Origin: Paraburkholderia eburnea
GTDB taxonomy: Bacteria > Pseudomonadota > Gammaproteobacteria > Burkholderiales > Burkholderiaceae
Length of the DNA: 64,000 bases
Reading direction: 5' to 3'
NCBI RefSeq assembly: GCF_002917095.1
Contig: NZ_PQGA01000005.1
Coordinates: 186,001-250,000, forward strand
A model generated the notes under the pieces. That model did no database searches, was not told the DNA's origin, and was given only the letters and a program-made list of their open reading frames with translations. The stretch's first letter is position 1. Every line of letters begins with the position of its first letter. This document shows positions 33,587-42,240 of this stretch, piece after piece. Position numbers and translations under genes: made by a program.

Positions 33587-33683
33587 GACACCTTCCTGAC
33601 CACGTGATCCACTCACCTATCCGAGGCCAGGCCGCGAGCGGCGCTCGAAGCCTGGCGTCGCGCCCTTTACCCCTTTTGCCCCT

Positions 33684-34850
33684 TTACTGCGACTTCTGCG
33701 AGCCGACTTCGCGGTCCCATTTCTGGAACGCCGCGACCATCGCCTGCGCCGAAAGCGGCTGGACGTGCGGATACTGCGTGAGCCACTTCGCGTACTCAGG
33801 ACGGCCGAACTTCGCGATCACGTCCTGACTCTGCTTCGGCGCCATCGCGAGCGTTACACCGCTCACGGCCGGGCCCGGATAGAAGTAACCATCGTCATAA
33901 GTCATGGCCTGCTGCTGCGGCTCCAGCATGAAATTCATCAGCTTGAGCAGCACCGCGAGCTTTTCCTTCGACACGCCCTTCGGCACCACCATGAAGTGCG
34001 CGTCGTTCACCCACGTCATGTTGTCGAAGGCCTGCACCCTGAATTCGGCGGGCACGATGCCGAGCGCACGCGGGTTGATGTCCCAGCCCGTCACGGTCAC
34101 GGTCATGTCGCGCGTGCCCTCGCCCAGCTCCTTCATCACCGCCGAGGTGCCGCCCGGGTAATACGGCACGCAAGAATTCAGCTCTTTGAGAAAGGCCCAG
34201 GTCTTGTCCCAGCCGTTGACAGGGTCTTGCGGATTCTTGTCGCCGAGCAGATACGGCAGGCCCATCAGGAAGGTGCGGCCAGGGCCCGAATTGGCCGGGC
34301 GCGCGTAGATCAGCTTGCCGGGATTGGCCTTGCAGTACGCCAGCAGTTCGGCGGGCGTGTGCGGCGGCTTGGCGACCTTCGCGGGGTTGTATTCGATGAG
34401 CGGCCCGGCCGGCATATACGAGACTTCGAGTCCGTAGCCCTGCGCGAGATCCTGCATTTTGCGCGGACCCGGCGCGTATTTGTCGAGCACGCCCGGCAGC
34501 GCCGCCGACTGATCCGGCAGCAGCTTCGTCCAGAGGTTCTGCTCGATGCCCGCGGCGAGCGCGTCGGTGCCCGTGAGAACGAGATCGATATCGGCGCGGC
34601 CTGCGGCCTGCATCGCCTTGATCTTGCCGGGCAGTTGCGGCGCGGGCGCGTTGGTGTAAGTGATATTGGAGACGAGATTCGGATACTTCGCCTTGAACGC
34701 CTCGAAGGCCTTCTGCGTGAGTTGCAGATTGCCGGCCACGTCGACAATGTTCAGGGAAACGGGATCAGCCTTCGCCGCGCTCACGCCGAGCGCCGCCACG
34801 GCCGCCACACAAACGGCCAGCACCCTGGCCTTAAAGCGTCCATCGAACAT
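33684..34850 (-). CDS. ABC transporter periplasmic binding protein (PotD/Fbp-like)
   Basis: A 388-residue type-2 periplasmic solute-binding protein. The signal peptide is about 28 residues, with a cleavage site near AAKA-DP. Two lobes follow, linked by hinge strands (GKLIYARPANSGPGRTFLM and VTGWDINPRALGI). Cysteines at about 180 and 235 could form a disulfide. It is the first gene of the minus-strand importer operon and would fix the transport specificity. A conserved inverted repeat lies 129 bp upstream. The family also includes iron and polyamine binders, but the operon context points to a sugar acid. Confidence 0.92.
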   Translation of the reverse strand: MFDGRFKARVLAVCVAAVAALGVSAAKADPVSLNIVDVAGNLQLTQKAFEAFKAKYPNLVSNITYTNAPAPQLPGKIKAMQAAGRADIDLVLTGTDALAAGIEQNLWTKLLPDQSAALPGVLDKYAPGPRKMQDLAQGYGLEVSYMPAGPLIEYNPAKVAKPPHTPAELLAYCKANPGKLIYARPANSGPGRTFLMGLPYLLGDKNPQDPVNGWDKTWAFLKELNSCVPYYPGGTSAVMKELGEGTRDMTVTVTGWDINPRALGIVPAEFRVQAFDNMTWVNDAHFMVVPKGVSKEKLAVLLKLMNFMLEPQQQAMTYDDGYFYPGPAVSGVTLAMAPKQSQDVIAKFGRPEYAKWLTQYPHVQPLSAQAMVAAFQKWDREVGSQKSQ

Positions 34851-34978
34851 CGCATCTCCTCACTCTGTTTATGGAATTTTTTCTTCGCGGCTGCGGTTGT
34901 TGTGTTGTGCTTTCGCGGGCCGTTTTAGCCAGCTTTTGTCTACAGCGCCGCGATCAAAGGATGCCGAACCACACATCA

Positions 34979-34993
34979 AGTTGTCAAGCAACG
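34979..34993. promoter_or_regulatory. Candidate operator AGTTGTCAAGCAACG before the ABC operon
   Basis: 13 of 15 bases equal the perfect palindrome AGTTGTCAAACAACT found at 37716-37730 before the DHDPS-family gene. The half-site TTGTC is common for GntR/FCD regulators. It marks the ABC operon and the dehydratase/aldolase gene as one regulon. Confidence 0.55.
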
Positions 34994-35056
34994 TAAAGGC
35001 CGACGTAAGGACTTTTGTCGGCGTGATCTGCAAGGCTTGTCGCCAGCCCTGCGAGA

Positions 35057-35087
35057 AAGGCGCTTGCAACGATTCTGCAAGCGCCTT
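35057..35087 (-). terminator. Terminator hairpin after the semialdehyde dehydrogenase gene
   Basis: A 12-bp perfect stem AAGGCGCTTGCA (35057-35068) pairs with TGCAAGCGCCTT (35076-35087) around a 7-base loop. It lies 18 bp after the stop. Only a short U-stretch follows on the minus strand. Confidence 0.65.
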
Positions 35088-35104
35088 CGGCAGGTTTTTA
35101 ACGC

Positions 35105-36685
35105 TTACTTGCGCACCAGCTCGCCGTCGCGCAGACGCCACAGCGCGAGCGGGTTGTCGTCCTGCAGCGCGGCGGGCAGCAGTTCGGCCGGCAGATCCTG
35201 ATAGCAGACCGGGCGCAGGAAACGCTCGATCGCCATCGCGCCCACCGAAGTCGTGCGCGCGTCGGACGTGGCCGGGAACGGGCCGCCGTGCACCATCGCG
35301 TACGACACTTCGACACCGGTCGGGAAGCCGTTCGCAAGAATGCGGCCCGCCTTGCGCTCCAGCACCGGCAGCAGGCGTGCGGCCATCGCGTAGTCGTCGC
35401 GGTCGATGTGCAGCGTGGCCGTGAGCTGGCCTTCGAGCTGTTCGGCCACGCGCGCGAGTTCGGCTTCGTCGCGGCAAGCCACGACGATCGAGGTCGGCCC
35501 GAAGATCTCGTCCGACAACGCATGCTGCGCGAGGAACTGCTCCGCGCCGGTCTTGAACAGCAGCGGCAGCGCGGCGCAATGCGCGTCCGTCTGCGTGCCA
35601 ACGGCCAGTTGCTCGACGCCCGGCACCGTTTTGCGCGCCGCCACGGCTTCGTCATACGCCGAAGCGATGCCCGCCGTCAGCATGGTCTGCGACGGCTTGC
35701 CCGCGAGCGCCGCGCTCGCGGCCTGCACGAAGCGGTCGAGCTCCGGCGAATCGATCGCGAGCACGAGGCCCGGATTCGTGCAGAACTGGCCGACGCCCAG
35801 CGTGAGCGAATCGACGAAACCCTGCGCCAGCGTCTCGCCGCGCGCGGCCACCGCTGACGGCAGCACGAACATCGGGTTGATGCTGCTCATTTCGGCGTAG
35901 ACGGGGATCGGCTCGGCGCGCTGCGCGGCGATGTGCGCGAGCGCAAGGCCCCCACGGCGCGAACCCGTGAAGCCCACCGCCTTGATGGCCGGATGCGCGA
36001 CCAGCGCTTCGCCCGTTTCGTTGCCGCCGCCGAAGATCAGCGAGAACACGCCCTCGGGCAGACCGACATCGGCGACCGCCTGCTGGATCGCGCGCCCGAC
36101 GAGTTCCGAGGTGCCCGGATGCGCCAGGTGCGCCTTCACGACCACGGGACAACCGGCGGCCAGCGCCGAAGCCGTATCGCCGCCCGCCACCGAAAACGCC
36201 AGCGGGAAGTTGCTCGCGCCGAACACGGCCACGGGACCGAGGCCGATGCGCTGCGCGCGCAGATCCGAACGCGGCAGCGGCTTGCGATCCGGCAGCGCCG
36301 AATCGAGCACCGCGCCGCACCAGCGGCCGTCGCGCACCAGCGAGGCGAAGAGGCGCAACTGACCGACCGTGCGGCCGCGCTCGCCTTCGAGGCGCGGCTT
36401 GGGCAGCGCCGATTCCAGATGCGCGCGTTCGATCAGCTCATCGCCGATGCCGAGAATGCGTTCGGCGATCGCTTCGAGCAGTTGTGCGCGCGTTTCATGC
36501 GGCGCGGCGCGGAAGGCGTCGAACGCCTGCGCCGCGAGTTCGCAGGCGCGCGTGACTTCGGCCTTGCCGCCGAGGCCGAAAGACGGCTCGATGTCGCGGC
36601 CGAGCGCAGGCGCGAAGGCGCGCATCTCGCCCGCCTGGCCGCGCACAACCTGCGCGCCCAGCAGCATGGATCCAGTGATGGGCAT
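35105..36685 (-). CDS. Alpha-ketoglutarate semialdehyde dehydrogenase (2,5-dioxopentanoate dehydrogenase)
   Basis: A 526-residue NAD(P)-dependent aldehyde dehydrogenase of the KGSADH group. This enzyme ends the non-phosphorylative pentose/aldarate route by making 2-oxoglutarate. [20 protein letters not shown] and GFTGSRRGG form the cofactor fold. The base Glu is in [10 protein letters not shown] (about 267) and the catalytic Cys in VGQFCTNPG (about 301). The QFCTNPG variant and length over 500 separate it from common ALDHs. It stands between the DHDPS-family gene (34 bp upstream) and the ABC operon, and very likely shares a transcript with the former. Confidence 0.92.
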   Translation of the reverse strand: MPITGSMLLGAQVVRGQAGEMRAFAPALGRDIEPSFGLGGKAEVTRACELAAQAFDAFRAAPHETRAQLLEAIAERILGIGDELIERAHLESALPKPRLEGERGRTVGQLRLFASLVRDGRWCGAVLDSALPDRKPLPRSDLRAQRIGLGPVAVFGASNFPLAFSVAGGDTASALAAGCPVVVKAHLAHPGTSELVGRAIQQAVADVGLPEGVFSLIFGGGNETGEALVAHPAIKAVGFTGSRRGGLALAHIAAQRAEPIPVYAEMSSINPMFVLPSAVAARGETLAQGFVDSLTLGVGQFCTNPGLVLAIDSPELDRFVQAASAALAGKPSQTMLTAGIASAYDEAVAARKTVPGVEQLAVGTQTDAHCAALPLLFKTGAEQFLAQHALSDEIFGPTSIVVACRDEAELARVAEQLEGQLTATLHIDRDDYAMAARLLPVLERKAGRILANGFPTGVEVSYAMVHGGPFPATSDARTTSVGAMAIERFLRPVCYQDLPAELLPAALQDDNPLALWRLRDGELVRK

Positions 36686-36719
36686 GTTCGCTCCGTTCAG
36701 TTCAGTTCAATCGGTGCGC

Positions 36720-37655
36720 TTAGGCGTGCGCTGCGGCAAGCGACTGCTCGAACGCCAGCAGTTCCTTCGCCGCTGCGCCGATGGCGGGCAGCGCTTCAGC
36801 CGGCGACTGCGAAAGCAGCGGCAGGATCGGGCCCATGTCGGCGATGCCGGAAAGCGTCACGGCGTCGTGCAGCACGCGGATCAGCGAGATGTCGTCGCGC
36901 AGCGTTTCGAGCGGCATGAAGGCGTCGTAGAGACGTTGCGCATCGTCGGCGCGGCCTTCCTTGGCGGCCTTGAGCAGCGCCATGATGGCGTGCGGGGCGA
37001 TGCAGCCCGAACCCGTGGTCCACGCGGCCAGACCGAAGTCGCGCACGTGCACCAGCGCGGGACGCTCGCCCATGCCCGAGACGACCTTCGAAGACGGCAC
37101 GCTTTGCAGCAGGCGGCGCAGATACGGATCGTTGGCCGGATCGGCGCGCACGATGGCGTACTTGACGGCGATCAGCGTGCCACGCTCGATCAGGCGCACG
37201 AGCGTGTCGACATCGACGTAATCCTCGCTCTTGATATAGAGCGTGAGCGGAATGCCCGCGGTATCGGCAATGCGCGTGAGGCCAGCCTCGACGCCGGCGG
37301 GCGTGGCGAAGCCGGCTAGCGGCAGCACCATGGCCGTCCGGTACTTCGTCTGCGCGAGGATGCGGGCCTGATCGAGCATCTTGCCGTAGTCCGGGCCGAT
37401 GGCCGGGATCACGCGCGTTTCGGGCGCGGTCAGGTCGGCCAGCATGTCCAGCAGCTCGCGGAATTCGCTGACGGCGACGTGATAGAGGTTGGCGTTGCCG
37501 CCATAGAGCAGCGTGCGGATGCCGCCCGCTTCCATGTGGCGAATGAGCTTGCCGTTGGCTTCAACGTCGAGCGATAAATCGGGGCGGCGTGCCAGGGGGG
37601 GCACCGCCATCACGGTCGAAGCGAATTCGCTCTCGACGATCGGGGACACGTTCAT
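36720..37655 (-). CDS. DHDPS-family sugar-acid dehydratase/aldolase
   Basis: A 311-residue TIM-barrel protein of the dihydrodipicolinate synthase superfamily. The Schiff-base lysine is in IAVKYAIVR at about residue 164. GGIRTLLYGGNANLYHV forms the pyruvate-binding region, with G-G-N-A-N in place of the GTTGE of true DHDPS, so the role is not lysine synthesis. With the pentonate dehydratase and KGSADH nearby, the best guess is 2-keto-3-deoxy-L-arabonate dehydratase. A 5-dehydro-4-deoxyglucarate dehydratase is the alternative. The ATG at 37655 (GAGG just ahead) is preferred to the longest frame at 37880. A perfect operator-like palindrome lies upstream. Confidence 0.88.
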   Translation of the reverse strand: MNVSPIVESEFASTVMAVPPLARRPDLSLDVEANGKLIRHMEAGGIRTLLYGGNANLYHVAVSEFRELLDMLADLTAPETRVIPAIGPDYGKMLDQARILAQTKYRTAMVLPLAGFATPAGVEAGLTRIADTAGIPLTLYIKSEDYVDVDTLVRLIERGTLIAVKYAIVRADPANDPYLRRLLQSVPSSKVVSGMGERPALVHVRDFGLAAWTTGSGCIAPHAIMALLKAAKEGRADDAQRLYDAFMPLETLRDDISLIRVLHDAVTLSGIADMGPILPLLSQSPAEALPAIGAAAKELLAFEQSLAAAHA

Positions 37656-37715
37656 GAGGCCTCGTGCTGGGATAGGGAGTTGTCGATACCCCGCACAGTA
37701 GCACCGGCCTTGTTT

Positions 37716-37730
37716 AGTTGTCAAACAACT
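37716..37730. promoter_or_regulatory. Perfect palindrome AGTTGTCAAACAACT
   Basis: AGTTGT-CAA-ACAACT lies 61 bp upstream of the DHDPS-family start. It is nearly repeated at 34979-34993 before the ABC operon. It is a likely repressor site of the sugar-acid regulon. Confidence 0.65.
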
Positions 37731-37918
37731 TTGTGATTTGTTAGGGTTTGTTCGGGGGGCTCGCCAAACGCCGTCCGGTGCGCCCGCTTTGCGCTGGCGT
37801 GGTTTTCGCCTCTCTGCGCCAAATTCGGAATCTTCTTGTTGTCTCAAACAAGATACTTCGCAACCATTAGCTGTCGCCATCGATGATGGTAAACATTTTA
37901 AAATAGGAGCTATGGCTA

Positions 37919-38473
37919 ATGATGCGCCTTATTTTATGCATTGGAGATAAACCGGAAACCGGCGGCTATATCGAGCACGATTCCACTTCGAAACCGCCTA
38001 CGATCGCTGGTTCCTGCGTGGCGTTTATCGGGAGCAAATCGTTCTGCAACGTCTGCAAAAACTTTGGGTTGATTGAAAAATCTGGAGGCCCGTCTCGCCG
38101 CAGACACGGAGAAAGGGAGCTTGCTTTGGATGGTGATATCTTGCGCTGTCAGTGCGCAAATCCGCCCAAAATGAAAGCGACGACGCAATCCACGTCATGC
38201 CACAACGATGGCATTGAACGCCTTGGGGCAGTCATTTCAGCGGAGAATGTGTACCCTTCCGATTTACCATGCGTGAACACCCTATTTGACGAGCAAGTTC
38301 GGATCATCGTCCCCACTGAATGCCAAGGTTATCCCTATAAAATCGAATTACCAGACGGCCGCGTCATCAAAGGATGCGTAAGCGAGAACGGAATGCTACC
38401 GCGCGTGAATACGGGAATTTGCGGCGACGTATACTACGTCGATTGGGGTGATGAAGCCCTGACGAGGCATTGA
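37919..38473 (+). CDS. PAAR-domain protein, type VI secretion spike tip / effector adaptor
   Basis: A 184-residue protein. The first 100 residues form a PAAR domain (MRLILCIGDKPETGGYIEHD, then LALDGDILRCQCANPP), which caps the VgrG spike of type VI secretion systems. The rest has a beta-rich module (PYKIELPDGRVIKGCVSENG) common behind PAAR domains and probably used to hold cargo. There are many cysteines (about 11). AGGAG (37905-37909) lies 9 bases before the start. The next gene, 3 bp downstream, encodes a Tae4-type amidase, its likely cargo. Base composition is lower in GC than neighbours on both sides, so the cassette looks acquired. No other T6SS genes lie in the window. Confidence 0.85.
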   Translation: MMRLILCIGDKPETGGYIEHDSTSKPPTIAGSCVAFIGSKSFCNVCKNFGLIEKSGGPSRRRHGERELALDGDILRCQCANPPKMKATTQSTSCHNDGIERLGAVISAENVYPSDLPCVNTLFDEQVRIIVPTECQGYPYKIELPDGRVIKGCVSENGMLPRVNTGICGDVYYVDWGDEALTRH

Positions 38474-38476
38474 ACG

Positions 38477-39064
38477 ATGCCAAACAAGAGAACCGGCATC
38501 CAGACGAACTCCACGCCAAACTCGGTCAAGGAAATTAAACTCCGGATTTTGACCTTCAACGAGCTATGGGAGAACTATCCGAGCGGAAATCCATACAATA
38601 ATCCGGCCTACCCAGATCAATGCGCCATTCGTTTAAGTGTCGCCTTTCATCGGGTAGGCATAGAAATGAAATCCTTCTCATCAAATTTAATCAGACCTCT
38701 ATCGGGTCAACCATCCATTGGCCGGATTATTCTCGATGGAAAAGCTACCGCGACGCGTGCAAACGAACTCGCAGAGTGGTTAAGATTTCGCCCAATCGCA
38801 AGCCTGGGTAAAACCGAGGACATTACCGGGAAAGACTGGCTATCCAGAATCAAAGGGCGAACCGGCATTATTATGTTTGACGGCTACTGGCCTCGTGACG
38901 GGGAAACCGCTGAAAGTGCGAGCGGCGGACACATTGATCTCTGGAACGGGACAAAGCTTACTGGCATCGGAACGGGCTTTCGCGTGAACTGGAATATCGT
39001 GATTCCGGGAATATGGGAAGATTTCCGCAAATCCCGCACGATTCTCTTTTTTCCTCTCAAATGA
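38477..39064 (+). CDS. Tae4-family type VI secretion amidase effector
   Basis: A 195-residue predicted peptidoglycan peptidase that cuts the D,L bond (gamma-D-Glu to mDAP) in rival cell walls. The catalytic Cys is Cys49 in DQCAIRLSVAF and the catalytic His is His152 in GGHIDLWNG, both in exact family context. NELWENYPSGNPY and GIIMFDGYWP also match Tae4. There is no signal peptide, as expected for an injected effector. It starts 3 bp after the PAAR gene and overlaps the next gene by ATGA. The Arg/Lys-rich first 20 residues may be the PAAR-contact part (inference). Cognate immunity is usually encoded next door. Confidence 0.88.
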   Translation: MPNKRTGIQTNSTPNSVKEIKLRILTFNELWENYPSGNPYNNPAYPDQCAIRLSVAFHRVGIEMKSFSSNLIRPLSGQPSIGRIILDGKATATRANELAEWLRFRPIASLGKTEDITGKDWLSRIKGRTGIIMFDGYWPRDGETAESASGGHIDLWNGTKLTGIGTGFRVNWNIVIPGIWEDFRKSRTILFFPLK

Positions 39065-39273
39065 AAATCACGAAGTTGGTATTCGGAGCGGTTCTTGGTG
39101 CAACCCTCGCTACGGTCGTCTCGTGGGGAGGACTGTATCTCTACGGTGCACTTCGGCCAGCGGGCAGTCTCTTCGATTCCGATCCGCAATCGGCGACTCT
39201 CTTTTTCACAATATGGCTCTCGCTGGCGGCGATAGCTTCGATGATCAGCGGCTATTTCATCTCGCGCCGATGA
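39061..39273 (+). CDS. Small two-helix membrane protein, candidate immunity partner
   Basis: A 70-residue protein beginning MKITKLVFGAVLGATLATVV, with two hydrophobic helices (about residues 5-28 and 45-66), a short polar loop (RPAGSLFDSDPQ) and a basic end. The ATG overlaps the stop of the Tae4 gene (ATGA), so translation is coupled. Tai4 immunity proteins known for Tae4 are periplasmic and about 110-130 residues. This protein is unlike them, so it would be a different type of immunity protein, a spanin- or holin-like helper, or an unrelated membrane protein. Position is the only evidence for an immunity role. Confidence 0.72.
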   Translation: MKITKLVFGAVLGATLATVVSWGGLYLYGALRPAGSLFDSDPQSATLFFTIWLSLAAIASMISGYFISRR

Positions 39274-39692
39274 AGGACCCTGTTTCGGCGCTGATTTCAT
39301 CAGACAAATATTCGACGAACACCGCCTACCAAATCCCCCTACATCCTGACAACCCGCCGCGTCTATTCTTCCCCTAAAAGCAACAAAAGCGGCATCACGT
39401 CACTTTTCAGAAATCAGCTTTCCGCCATCGGCACGCCGCAAGGAAGAGCGAACAAAACTGCCAGCAACCCACTGATTCACAAAAGAAATTCCAGCGCTCG
39501 AACGCACAGCGGCTAAAGCTGCATCCACCGCCAATCCACCTCCCGCTGCCCTCCCCCTACCCCCAATGAAATTGATTATTGTAAAATTCTTCGATAATCA
39601 TGGAACCGGTTCCAATTACCATTGCCCCGCAAAGCGGCCCAGGCTAAAAGTCGGTCCCCGCAAACGGCACGGCCAGATCAGGCCATGCCGAA
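39274..39692. other. Intergenic region with palindrome TGGAACCGGTTCCA
   Basis: No gene is recognised over about 420 bp of moderate GC. A perfect 14-bp palindrome TGGAACCGGTTCCA lies at 39601-39614, 79 bp before the gluconate dehydrogenase operon. It has the CG-centred form of LacI/GalR-family operators. An AT-rich stretch (39565-39600) just left of it probably holds the promoter. Confidence 0.5.
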
Positions 39693-40457
39693 TTGATACA
39701 GAATCCAATCATGTCCGAATCTCCTCTCACGTCACGCCGGGGCTTCCTGCGCACGGCAGTGGTGCTCGTTCCGGCAAGTGGCGCGCTCGCGGCCTGCGAG
39801 GGCGGCTCGCAGCCGTCTGCCGGCACGGCGCAGCCGGGCGGCAGCCAGCCCGCAGGCGCGGCAGGCCAGTCCGCGCAGACCGAATACAAGCCCCGCTTCT
39901 TCGATGCCCGCGAATGGACCTTCCTGCGCGCGGCCGTCGATCGTCTGATCCCCGCCGATGCCGAAGGCCCCGGCGCGCTCGATGCGGGTGTGCCCGAATT
40001 CATCGATCGCCAGATGGATACGCCCTACGCGCACGGCGCGCTCTGGTACATGCAGGGTCCGTTCCAGCAGGGCATTCCGGAACTCGGCTATCAACTGAAG
40101 CTGGTGCCGCGCGATCTGTACCGCCTCGGCATCGCGGCGGTCAATGCGTATTGCTCGAAGGCGTACGGCAAGGCGTTCGATGCGCTCGACGCCAGCACGC
40201 GCGACGCGGTGCTCGGCGCGCTCGAAGCGGGCAAGGTCGAGTTGGACGGCGTGCCGGCCAAGGTGTTCTTCGGCCAGTTGCTGCAGAACACGCGCGAAGG
40301 CTATTTCTGCGATCCGATCCACGGCGGCAACAAGGACATGGCCGCGTGGAAGATGATCGGCTTTCCCGGCGCGCGCGCCGACTTCATGGATTTCGTGAAC
40401 CAGAACGGTAAGGCCTACCCGTACGGTCCGGTTTCGATCAACGGGGAACGCACGTAA
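39693..40457 (+). CDS. Gluconate 2-dehydrogenase-type small subunit (subunit 3)
   Basis: A 254-residue exported subunit of a membrane-bound flavin dehydrogenase. A twin-arginine signal (SRRGFLRTAVVLVPASGALA) ends near a Cys, so it can carry the whole cofactor-loaded complex across by the Tat route. The mature part (FFDAREWTFLRAAVDRLIP) matches the gluconate_2-dh3 family, with REGYFCDPIHGGN-like residues near 200-215. The stop overlaps the ATG of the large subunit. The ATG at 39711 is an alternative start, 6 codons in. Confidence 0.92.
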   Translation: MIQNPIMSESPLTSRRGFLRTAVVLVPASGALAACEGGSQPSAGTAQPGGSQPAGAAGQSAQTEYKPRFFDAREWTFLRAAVDRLIPADAEGPGALDAGVPEFIDRQMDTPYAHGALWYMQGPFQQGIPELGYQLKLVPRDLYRLGIAAVNAYCSKAYGKAFDALDASTRDAVLGALEAGKVELDGVPAKVFFGQLLQNTREGYFCDPIHGGNKDMAAWKMIGFPGARADFMDFVNQNGKAYPYGPVSINGERT

Positions 40458-42232
40458 TGGCGATCAAGAAACCTCATGTAGACGCGGTCGTCGTCGGCTT
40501 CGGCTGGACCGGCGCGATTCTTTCGAAGGAACTCACGGAAGCAGGGCTGTCCGTGGTGGCGCTTGAGCGCGGCGAGTATCGCGACACCTATCCGGACGGC
40601 GCGTACCCGAACACCATCGACGAGCTGACCTACAACATTCGCAAGAAGCTCTTTCTCGATCTCTCCAGGACCACCGTTTCGATCCGTCACGGCGCGGGCG
40701 ACACGGCGCTGCCCTATCGTCAGCTCGCGGCCTTCCTGCCCGGCGAAGGCGTCGGCGGCGCGGGTCTGCACTGGTCGGGTGTGCACTTTCGCATCACGCC
40801 GGAAGAGCTGCGTCTGAAGAGCCATTACGAAGAGCGCTACGGCAAGAAGTTCATCCCCGATGGCATGACGATCCAGGATTACGGCGTCAGCTACGACGAA
40901 CTCGAACCGCATTTCGACTTCGCGGAAAAGGTCTTCGGCACTTCGGGCCAGGCGTACAAGGTGGGCGACAAGGTCGTAGGCGACGGCAACGTATTCGAAG
41001 CCCGCCGCAGCGACAATTTTCCGTTGCCCGCGCAACTGAATACGTACTCGGCGCAGCGCTTTTCCGATGCCGCCAAATCGCTCGGCCTGCATCCGTACCG
41101 CCTGCCGTCGGCCAATACCTCGGGTCCATACACGAACCCCTATGGCGTGCAGATGGGCCCGTGCAACTTCTGCGGCTACTGCAGCGGCTATGCGTGCTAC
41201 ATGTACTCGAAGGCCTCGCCGAACCTGAATATTCTGCCCGCGCTCAAGCAGGAAAAGCACTTCGAACTGCGCGCGAAATGCCACGTGCTGCGCGTCGAGC
41301 TCGACGATTCGAAGAAGCGCGCAACCGGCGTCACCTATGTCGATCCGTCGGGTCAGGAAGTGTTCCAGCCCGCTGATCTCGTGATCGTCTCGGCGTTCCA
41401 GTACCACAACGTGCACCTGCTGCTGCTCTCGGGCATCGGCAAGCCGTATGACCCGGTGTCGGGTGAAGGCGTGGTGGGCCGCAATTTCGCCTACCAGAAC
41501 CTCTCGACCATCACCGCGTTCTTCGACAAGGACACGTACACGAATCCATTCATCGGCGCGGGCGGCAACGGCGTGGCCGTGGACGACTTCAACGCCGACA
41601 ACTTCGACCACGGGCCGCTCGGTTTCGTCGGCGGCTCGCCGCTGTGGGTGAACCAGGCGGGCGTCAAGCCGATCAGCGGCATCGCCACGCCGTCGGGCAC
41701 ACCGAACTGGGGCTCGCAGTGGAAGAAGGCCGTGAAGGACCACTACGCGCACACCGTTTCGATGGACGCGCACGGTTCGAACATGTCGTATCGCGATGTG
41801 TTCCTCGATCTCGATCCCACCTATCGCGATTCGTACGGTCAGCCGCTCCTGCGCATGACCTTCGACTGGAAGGACAACGACATCAAGATGGCGCAGTACG
41901 TGACGGGTCAGATGAAGAAAATCGCCGAGGCGATGGGCCCGCAGGCCATCAACGTCTATACGCGCGAATTCGGCGCGCGCTTCGATTCGCGCCGCTACCA
42001 GACCACCCATCTCGTGGGCGGCGCGGTGATGGGCACGGACCCGAAGACGAGCGTGATCAACCGCTATCTGCAGAGCTGGGATGTGCACAACGTATTCGTG
42101 ATGGGCGCGTCCGCGTTCCCTCAGGGCATCGGCTACAACCCGACGGGTCTGGTCGCCGCGCTTGCTTACTGGTCGGCGAAGGCCATCCGCAATCAGTATC
42201 TGAAGAACCCCGGCCCTCTGGTGAGCGTGTGA
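40457..42232 (+). CDS. Gluconate 2-dehydrogenase-type flavoprotein subunit (GMC oxidoreductase)
   Basis: A 591-residue FAD enzyme of the GMC family and catalytic subunit of the periplasmic dehydrogenase. The FAD site is VVVGFGWTGAILSKELTEAG (residues 9-28). The body contains GEGVGGAGLHWSGVHFR, a cysteine group CNFCGYCSGYACYMYSKA (about 236-253) that may hold an iron-sulfur cluster as in FAD-GDH-type enzymes, and the C-terminal HLVGGAVMGTDPKTS with the active-site histidine. There is no signal of its own; it is co-exported by the Tat signal of subunit 3. Substrates in the family are gluconate, 2-ketogluconate, sorbitol and other sugars, so the substrate here is open. Confidence 0.92.
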   Translation: MAIKKPHVDAVVVGFGWTGAILSKELTEAGLSVVALERGEYRDTYPDGAYPNTIDELTYNIRKKLFLDLSRTTVSIRHGAGDTALPYRQLAAFLPGEGVGGAGLHWSGVHFRITPEELRLKSHYEERYGKKFIPDGMTIQDYGVSYDELEPHFDFAEKVFGTSGQAYKVGDKVVGDGNVFEARRSDNFPLPAQLNTYSAQRFSDAAKSLGLHPYRLPSANTSGPYTNPYGVQMGPCNFCGYCSGYACYMYSKASPNLNILPALKQEKHFELRAKCHVLRVELDDSKKRATGVTYVDPSGQEVFQPADLVIVSAFQYHNVHLLLLSGIGKPYDPVSGEGVVGRNFAYQNLSTITAFFDKDTYTNPFIGAGGNGVAVDDFNADNFDHGPLGFVGGSPLWVNQAGVKPISGIATPSGTPNWGSQWKKAVKDHYAHTVSMDAHGSNMSYRDVFLDLDPTYRDSYGQPLLRMTFDWKDNDIKMAQYVTGQMKKIAEAMGPQAINVYTREFGARFDSRRYQTTHLVGGAVMGTDPKTSVINRYLQSWDVHNVFVMGASAFPQGIGYNPTGLVAALAYWSAKAIRNQYLKNPGPLVSV

Positions 42233-42240
42233 CGAGCCGC

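Noticed and set aside
37740..39690. Lower-GC block considered as a mobile element
   Set aside because: No integrase, transposase, flanking direct repeats or tRNA end was found; only a transferred cassette can be argued.
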